Shown: in pieces, positions 59,013-64,000 of the stretch
Layout of the letters: the number at the start of each line of letters is the position of its first letter
Position numbering within the stretch: position 1 is the first letter of the stretch
Notes under the pieces: generated by a model
Databases searched by the model: none
What the model saw: the letters and a program-made list of their open reading frames with translations, nothing else
What the model was told of the DNA's origin: nothing
DNA from: Bacillota bacterium
GTDB taxonomy: Bacteria; Bacillota; UBA4882; UBA10575
Assembly (NCBI GenBank): GCA_029782135.1
Contig: JAKOVI010000064.1
Span: 25,828-89,827 of the forward strand
Length of the DNA: 64,000 nt
Direction of reading: 5' to 3'
Program-made: the position numbers and the translations under genes

Positions 59013-60362
59013 TTAGCGGGCAATCGTCCCGGCGGCAATCTTTAAACGCTCTGGGATTAAATCATTCTGCACCAGTTGCGCATAAGTTTCCCTGGCAACA
59101 ATCAGTTCAGCCCGCCCGGAGGCCACCAAGACAACGGCCGGCCGCGGCAAGCGGTTATAATTGCTGGCCATTGAATAGTTATAGGCGCCCGTTGCCAATA
59201 CCGCCAAAAGATCGCCGGGCTCCGGCGGGGCAACCGGAAGGTCCCGGATTAAGATATCCCCGGTTTCACAGCATTTACCGGCAATTGTCACCGTTTCACT
59301 AAGCTGCGCGTTCATCTTATTGGCAATCACTGCCTCGTAAACTGCCTGATACAGTGCTACTCGCGGGTTGTCGGCCATCCCCCCGTCAACCGCGACATAT
59401 TTTCTGATCCCCGGAATTTCTTTAATCGTACCGATCGTATAGAGCGTGGTTCCGGCATCACCAATAATCGAACGGCCGGGTTCGAGAATTAACCGGGGCA
59501 AAGGATAGTTAAGCGCACCCATAGTCGCCCGGACCTTTTGCGCAATACGCTTCATAACCTCCGGGATTGGCATCGGCATCTCATTTTTATTATATTTGAT
59601 CCCAAGCCCGCCCCCGAGATCAAGGGTTGACGCCAGGAAACCGGTTTTTTCCCTGACCATGGCCATAAACTCCCCAAGAATCTCGATCGTGGCTTCATAC
59701 GGGGCAACCTCAAAGATCTGGGACCCAATATGGGCATGAAAACCTTCCAGCTGAAGCTGGGGGCAGCCAAGGGCAATCTTGACCGCTTGTAAAGCCGTCC
59801 CCTGTTGAATATCCATTCCGAACTTGGAATCAAGCTGTCCGGTCTGGTCGTAAGCATGGGTGTGTGCTTCCACGCCCGGCGTCAGCCGGAAGATCACCCG
59901 CGGCCTCGTCCCGGTCTCCTTCGCCAGTTGGATTAAGGTCTCCAACTCCATTAAATTGTCAACCATAATATGCCCGACTTGATGGCGGAGGGCAAGCGTT
60001 AATTCCTCATGGGATTTGTTATTACCGTGAAAATAGATCCGTTCCGGCGGAAACCCGGCCTCGAGCGCCGTGTAAAGCTCGCCCCCGGAAACAACGTCCA
60101 AGCCAAGCCCTTCCTGGTGAAGAAGGCCGCAAAGTGCTTTCGTTAAAAAGGCTTTACTGGCATAGATTACTTCAAAATCCGGATATAACTCCGCCAAGGT
60201 GTCGGCATACTGGCGGCAGTTCGCCCGGATCAGCTGCTCATCCAGGATATAAAGGGGCGTGCCATAAGTTTTGGCCAGCTCGACAACGTCACACCCGCCG
60301 ATTACCAAATGCCCTAAGTCATTAACCATAAAGTTCCGTTGAAAATATTGAGCGGCATTCAT
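59013..60362 (-). CDS. lysA: Diaminopimelate decarboxylase
   Basis: LysA makes lysine from meso-diaminopimelate. The PLP lysine is in VIYASKAFLTKALC. GFHAHIGSQIFEV, STLDLGGGLGIKYN, EPGRSIIGDAGT and CETGDILIRD are family motifs. It is full length at 449 residues. AAGGAGG precedes the ATG. It is followed by a terminator and preceded by 181 nt without a recognised regulatory element such as an L-box. Confidence 0.96.
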   Translation of the reverse strand: MNAAQYFQRNFMVNDLGHLVIGGCDVVELAKTYGTPLYILDEQLIRANCRQYADTLAELYPDFEVIYASKAFLTKALCGLLHQEGLGLDVVSGGELYTALEAGFPPERIYFHGNNKSHEELTLALRHQVGHIMVDNLMELETLIQLAKETGTRPRVIFRLTPGVEAHTHAYDQTGQLDSKFGMDIQQGTALQAVKIALGCPQLQLEGFHAHIGSQIFEVAPYEATIEILGEFMAMVREKTGFLASTLDLGGGLGIKYNKNEMPMPIPEVMKRIAQKVRATMGALNYPLPRLILEPGRSIIGDAGTTLYTIGTIKEIPGIRKYVAVDGGMADNPRVALYQAVYEAVIANKMNAQLSETVTIAGKCCETGDILIRDLPVAPPEPGDLLAVLATGAYNYSMASNYNRLPRPAVVLVASGRAELIVARETYAQLVQNDLIPERLKIAAGTIAR

Positions 60363-60543
60363 CCAACTCCTCCTTAAGACGGCAACCCTTACGATGTTCC
60401 TTCTTCGACCTAATCCATCTTATTTATCCCGGCGTGAAACTGGGAATACTTATCCACCAAAACATCGTACGGTTCATGTCCGGTCAAGAATAAAATATGG
60501 AATTATTCTAACATCGACCGGCAAAACTCGTCAAGACCATCAA

Positions 60544-62193
60544 TCAAAGGACAAAACAACTGCCGCCAATAAATTCTTTCAAAATCGAATTGCTTGGCAC
60601 CTCATGCTCATCGAGGGGCAAAAAGTAGGAGGTGAATTTGAGCAGGCGCTTCGCCTCCGAGTATTCGGGGCAATCGTGCGGGATCTCCATCAGTAACGGT
60701 TCAACATATTTTTTCAGGATCGCCAGTTCATAAATGAGGGCGGAGTTGAACATCACATCGGCTTCCTCTTGGAACGGAAAGATGTTTTTATTTTCTCCCC
60801 GCCGGACCGCCGGCCAGAGCCGTAAAGTTGTCAGCGCATCATGGGAACGGAACTGATGATCACGGACGATGCGCCGGATCAACCGGTTGTCGGTGGTGGG
60901 GATCCGGTTATGGTCATCTATGTTCAACTGGGTCAAGGCACTAATGTATACTTTGAATTTACGGTCCTTCGGCACCGCCTGGGTCAGTTTCTCATTCAGG
61001 CCATGGATCCCCTCGATAATGATCGGCTGGTCCGGTTGGATCTGTAAAATTTCCCCCCGGTATTCGCGCCGCCCGGTCATGAAATTAAAACGGGGGATCT
61101 TGACCGGTTCGCCCATGATCAGATCGGCCAATTGTTCATTGAACAAATCGAGGTCGATCGCCTCTAAAGCCTCAAAATCAGGCTCCCCTTTTTCGTTTCT
61201 GGGAGTAAACTCCCGGCTGACAAAGTAGTCATCCAGGGAGATCGAGACCGGCTTCACCCCATTCACCCGCAGTTGGATCGCGAGGCGCTGGGCAAAGGTC
61301 GTCTTGCCCGAGGAAGACGGCCCGGCGATCAAGACCAGCCGGACCCGCTCCCGGTTTTGCGTAATCTGGTCGGCAATCTGTGCAATCTTCTTTTCCTGGA
61401 GGGCTTCGGCCAGACGAATCAGATCCCCGCCCTTACCCGCCGCGACGATACGGTTGAGGGAGGCAACATTGCAAACCTCTAACACTTCACCCCATTTTTC
61501 GTATTCGTAGAAGATCTGGGAGAGTTTTCGCTGCTCGACAAAGGGCGGGACTTTATCCGGGGAATCCTCCGAGGGGAAACGGAGAATAAAACCGGGAAGA
61601 TAATAATGTAACTCAAACTCTTTCAAAAACCCGGTACTCGGCAGCATATAGCCAAAATAGTAATCATGGTACCATCCTAAGCGGTAAACCGAGATTTCGT
61701 CGGTCTGTTTATACTTCATCAGTTCGACTTTATCATGTAAGCCTTCCTCTGCAAAGTAACGGATCCCTTCGGCCACGGGGACTTTGATTTTTTCGATTTT
61801 TTCATCGGCCGCGATGATTTCCCGCATCCGTTCCTCAATCCGGCGCAAGTCCCTCTCCATCACGTGCCGCCCGATCTCAATCTCCCCGTAGAGGCCCTTA
61901 CTCAACGAATACATAATCCTGATCCGGCAATCCGGAAAGATTTCTTTTGCCGCCCGCATCAGCACAATTTTCAAACTCCGCCGGTAAATGCGGATCCCAT
62001 CCGGACTGCCTAAATAAACCGGCGTGAGGACCGCATCCTCCTCCAACCGGTATGAAAGCTCGCGGAGTTCATTTCCAACTTTGGCCGCCATCACCTGACT
62101 CTTCCCCGGCCATGCTTCCAAGACCTCCTGGACGGTCGTCCCTTTCGGGACGGTCTTCGTTCCCTCCGGAAGCTGTACTTTAATCATCGTCAT
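60544..62193 (-). CDS. Nucleoside kinase with TGS and tRNA-SAD-like domains (uridine-kinase type)
   Basis: The N-terminus is a TGS-like domain (IKVQLPEGTKTVPKGTTVQE) followed by a threonyl-tRNA-synthetase editing-like region (about 75-260). A phosphoribulokinase/uridine kinase domain follows, with the P-loop LIAGPSSSGKTTFAQRL, SLDDYFVSRE and IIEGIHGLNE. This fusion is frequent in Bacillota and Bacteroidota; nucleoside phosphorylation is predicted. The ATG at 62193 is preferred, with AGAGGAGGAG just upstream; the frame runs 18 codons further. Confidence 0.88.
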   Translation of the reverse strand: MTMIKVQLPEGTKTVPKGTTVQEVLEAWPGKSQVMAAKVGNELRELSYRLEEDAVLTPVYLGSPDGIRIYRRSLKIVLMRAAKEIFPDCRIRIMYSLSKGLYGEIEIGRHVMERDLRRIEERMREIIAADEKIEKIKVPVAEGIRYFAEEGLHDKVELMKYKQTDEISVYRLGWYHDYYFGYMLPSTGFLKEFELHYYLPGFILRFPSEDSPDKVPPFVEQRKLSQIFYEYEKWGEVLEVCNVASLNRIVAAGKGGDLIRLAEALQEKKIAQIADQITQNRERVRLVLIAGPSSSGKTTFAQRLAIQLRVNGVKPVSISLDDYFVSREFTPRNEKGEPDFEALEAIDLDLFNEQLADLIMGEPVKIPRFNFMTGRREYRGEILQIQPDQPIIIEGIHGLNEKLTQAVPKDRKFKVYISALTQLNIDDHNRIPTTDNRLIRRIVRDHQFRSHDALTTLRLWPAVRRGENKNIFPFQEEADVMFNSALIYELAILKKYVEPLLMEIPHDCPEYSEAKRLLKFTSYFLPLDEHEVPSNSILKEFIGGSCFVL

Positions 62194-62558
62194 CACAACT
62201 CCTCCTCTCTTCGCCTCAAGGTTCTCCTTTGTATTCTCCCCCATCACGAAGACGGATTACTGATGGTAACGGCATACCTTTAACCGTCTTGCCGGTGGAA
62301 ATGGAGACCGGGAAGGGCGATAACATACCAGGCCAGGTTTTCTTTTATTATGCAGGATTTAGGGTAATTTTGCAATTTTTCTTTGCCGGTTCCCCTCTCC
62401 CCCAAGGGCATTATAACTACTATTCTCCGCGTACGCAAAGGAAGCATGCCTTGGCAAGAAAAGGACCACTCTCCATTAAAAACAAGAACGCGCCAGCCGC
62501 CGCCAAGTTCCCACCGGAAATTGAAAATTGAAAACCCCATATTAGCGGAGAAAAGGGA
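62194..62558. other. Intergenic region before the tRNA gene
   Basis: These 365 bases hold the divergent upstream region of the nucleoside kinase. I see no convincing gene, repeat or terminator. Confidence 0.4.
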
Positions 62559-62587
62559 TTGAACAATTGCGTCAAATATGTTATTAT
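62559..62587 (+). promoter_or_regulatory. Sigma-A promoter of tRNA-Arg
   Basis: TTGAAC (62559-62564), a 17-base spacer and TATTAT (62582-62587) lie 21 nt before the tRNA. Confidence 0.65.
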
Positions 62588-62608
62588 AACTTAGGTCATC
62601 ATCGAAAT

Positions 62609-62682
<74 letters not shown>

Positions 62683-62699
62683 CCAGTTAAAAGACCTAA

Positions 62700-62735
62700 T
62701 AAGACCTTCCGAAGCTTGGAAGGTCTTTTCTTTTT
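62700..62735 (+). terminator. Terminator of tRNA-Arg
   Basis: AAGACCTTCC and GGAAGGTCTT flank GAAGCTT (62701-62727). TTCTTTTT follows. Confidence 0.92.
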
Positions 62736-62918
62736 CAGAAATCATCGCTTTGCCAACAAACAAAAAAGGGCCGATGAAAACCGCCCTCTTATTAGGGATC
62801 TTAAAAGTTAAACCAACCCGGTCGCTTTTTGCTTTACCGGTTTGCTTTTAGCTGATCCCCATCGGAGTTAATTTGGTATAATAGAAAGGTAATTTTCGTA
62901 AAACAAGGAGGATTTAAA

Positions 62919-63239
62919 ATGATCGTCACCACCACCCCTTCGGTCGAAGGCCGTAAAATTATAGAGTACAAAGGAGTGGTTTTTGGGGAAGTCATCGCCG
63001 GCGTGAATTTCCTGAAAGACTTTGCCGCTGAACTTTCTAACTTTTTTGGCGGTCGTTCCCGTTCCTATGAAGGCGAGCTCATCGAAGCCCGGGAAGCTGC
63101 GCTCAGGGAGATGCAAAAACGCGCCGCCAGATTGGGCGCCAATGCCGTAGTCGGCGTGGATATTGACTACGAAGTCCTGGGCAAGAACGGAAACATGCTC
63201 ATGGTCACTGCTTCCGGAACCGCAGTACTGGTCGAGTAA
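62919..63239 (+). CDS. YbjQ family (UPF0145) protein
   Basis: The 106-residue protein shows [22 protein letters not shown] at the start (split by a short loop), a [16 protein letters not shown] helix and [16 protein letters not shown]. It has the fold of pentameric YbjQ proteins, sometimes linked to heavy-metal binding; function is not established. AAGGAGG lies before the ATG. It is convergent with the acetyltransferase. Confidence 0.9.
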   Translation: MIVTTTPSVEGRKIIEYKGVVFGEVIAGVNFLKDFAAELSNFFGGRSRSYEGELIEAREAALREMQKRAARLGANAVVGVDIDYEVLGKNGNMLMVTASGTAVLVE

Positions 63240-63244
63240 AATCC

Positions 63245-63685
63245 TCACGTTAACTCTTTTACCATTTCGTAGTGCGGTAACCCTACTTCGGTAAATTCGT
63301 TGCCGATTTTCCGGTAGCCCAATTTGGCATAGAAACCCACGGCCGTTTTCCGGGAATGCAGGCGGATTCTCCGGTATCCTAAACTTTGGGCATATGCTTC
63401 CGCATACTTGACCAAATGGGTACCGATTCCCTTTCCCCGCCAACCTTCTGCTACCGCAACTTGTCTCATCTTTACTTCAACTTCACTTATTCCGGTCAGA
63501 ATGAGCACCCCTACCAACTCATCACCACAAAAGCAACCCAAGTGGTGCTCGTTACTTTCATCCGTTAACTCATCAAAGATCGACATCCCCAACGGTTTCC
63601 TTAAGACTTCGTTTCTTAGTTGAAGTTCAGCCTGGTACTGGTCAGTGCCGACTTTAATCAGCTTAATTGCGTATGATTCCGGCAT
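63245..63685 (-). CDS. GNAT family N-acetyltransferase
   Basis: The acetyl-CoA-binding motif A is RQVAVAEGWRGKGIGTHLV, and motif B-like sequence ends AVGFYAKLGYRKIG. The 146-residue single-domain protein lies 5 nt from the convergent YbjQ gene. The substrate is not evident. The ATG at 63685 has AAGGAG upstream. Confidence 0.9.
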   Translation of the reverse strand: MPESYAIKLIKVGTDQYQAELQLRNEVLRKPLGMSIFDELTDESNEHHLGCFCGDELVGVLILTGISEVEVKMRQVAVAEGWRGKGIGTHLVKYAEAYAQSLGYRRIRLHSRKTAVGFYAKLGYRKIGNEFTEVGLPHYEMVKELT

Positions 63686-63849
63686 GCTTTATCTCCTTCG
63701 AAAAGAGTGGAGATTAGTTTGTGAACTAAAACAATACTTCCTTCTTTTTTACATTCTGTTATCTTTCGACGAAAAATCAACAAGAAGAGGAATGAAATTA
63801 TTATTTGGAATTCGAAAAGGAAAGATATTTATCTTATCAATCTGAATAA

Positions 63850-64000
63850 TCACTTCGTATTTTTCCGGTATTCGCTGGGAGACATCCCGGCGATTTTTTT
63901 AAAGCAATTGCTGAAATAAAAGGAGTCCTTATACCCGACGGCATTGGAGACCTCGTATATTTTCATGTCGGTATGCTTCAGCAACTCTTTGGCCTTCTTG
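63850..64000 (-). CDS. AraC-type regulator, C-terminal fragment (cut by window edge)
   Basis: The last 50 residues of an AraC/XylS DNA-binding domain are visible: KKAKELLKHTDMKIYEVSNA, VGYKDSFYFSNCFKKIAG and MSPSEYRK. These are the second helix-turn-helix and its tail. The rest lies beyond the window. The KIYEVSNAVGY pattern is usual in YesN-type response regulators, but the receiver domain cannot be seen. Confidence 0.88.
   Translation of the reverse strand, partial: KKAKELLKHTDMKIYEVSNAVGYKDSFYFSNCFKKIAGMSPSEYRKNTK

Noticed and set aside
63645..63845. A 66-codon plus-strand frame at the GNAT start
   Set aside because: It overlaps the acetyltransferase start in antisense and lacks a ribosome binding site.

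Overview
The window looks like a chromosomal segment of an endospore-forming member of the Bacillota (Firmicutes), probably an anaerobic or facultative clostridial or Limnochordia-like lineage. The evidence is a cotJABC spore-coat operon, an alpha/beta-type SASP gene, an hfq-miaA-mutL-mutS-miaB block, a T-box leader on valS, strong AGGAGG ribosome binding sites and frequent GTG/TTG starts. Base composition is moderate and fairly even, with no transposase, integrase, phage gene or CRISPR array. An OmpH/Skp-like protein and a serine-palmitoyltransferase-like enzyme hint at an unusual, possibly double-membraned envelope, but this is not proven.

Positions 1-12300, mostly minus strand: small hypotheticals, an MgtC-like membrane protein, a zinc-ribbon membrane protein, a Met-gamma-lyase-family enzyme (ynbB) overlapping a variant prephenate dehydratase, then the RNA-modification and mismatch-repair operon miaB-mutS-mutL-miaA-hfq. 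A lipoprotein gene at 11610-12281 has an in-frame TAG inside its signal peptide. Positions 12500-16000: SASP, cotJABC, and a tlpA-ccdA thiol-redox pair whose sigma-A promoter carries a perfect CsoR/CstR-like palindrome. Positions 16000-24100: a two-P-loop NTPase, an SPT-like acyltransferase facing an SDR, OmpH-like and LysM proteins, phoU, tandem DegV proteins and a small membrane protein.

Positions 24150-31850 hold a chemotaxis cluster read leftward: cheY-cheA-cheW-mcp-cheR-cheD, then a second cheY. Each cheY is preceded by a c-di-GMP-I (GEMM-I) riboswitch whose closing stem runs straight into a U-tract. The upstream riboswitch is preceded by a sigma-D-like promoter. Just beyond lie KDPG aldolase and KDG kinase, then a sensory operon (37429-42943) of a periplasmic binding protein, hybrid-free histidine kinase, single-domain response regulator and a REC-PAS-GGDEF-EAL protein. 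That protein could make or break the c-di-GMP that the two riboswitches read. A glycosyltransferase follows in the same direction.

Positions 44140-51040 form a plus-strand locus matching flavin-based extracellular electron transfer (FLEET) loci described in Listeria: ndh2, dmkB, dmkA, eetA, pplA (two FMN-binding-like repeats) and apbE/fmnB, with a strong sigma-A promoter. Its Ndh2 carries an unusual Ala/Thr-rich helical insert, and no eetB is present in the window. Positions 51100-64000 are mostly housekeeping: thioesterase, signal peptidase, a 212-nt forked inverted repeat of unknown nature, valS with T-box, scpAB, HD-domain protein, M50 protease, lysA, a TGS-domain nucleoside kinase, tRNA-Arg(UCU), YbjQ-like protein, an acetyltransferase and the C-terminus of an AraC-type regulator cut by the window edge.
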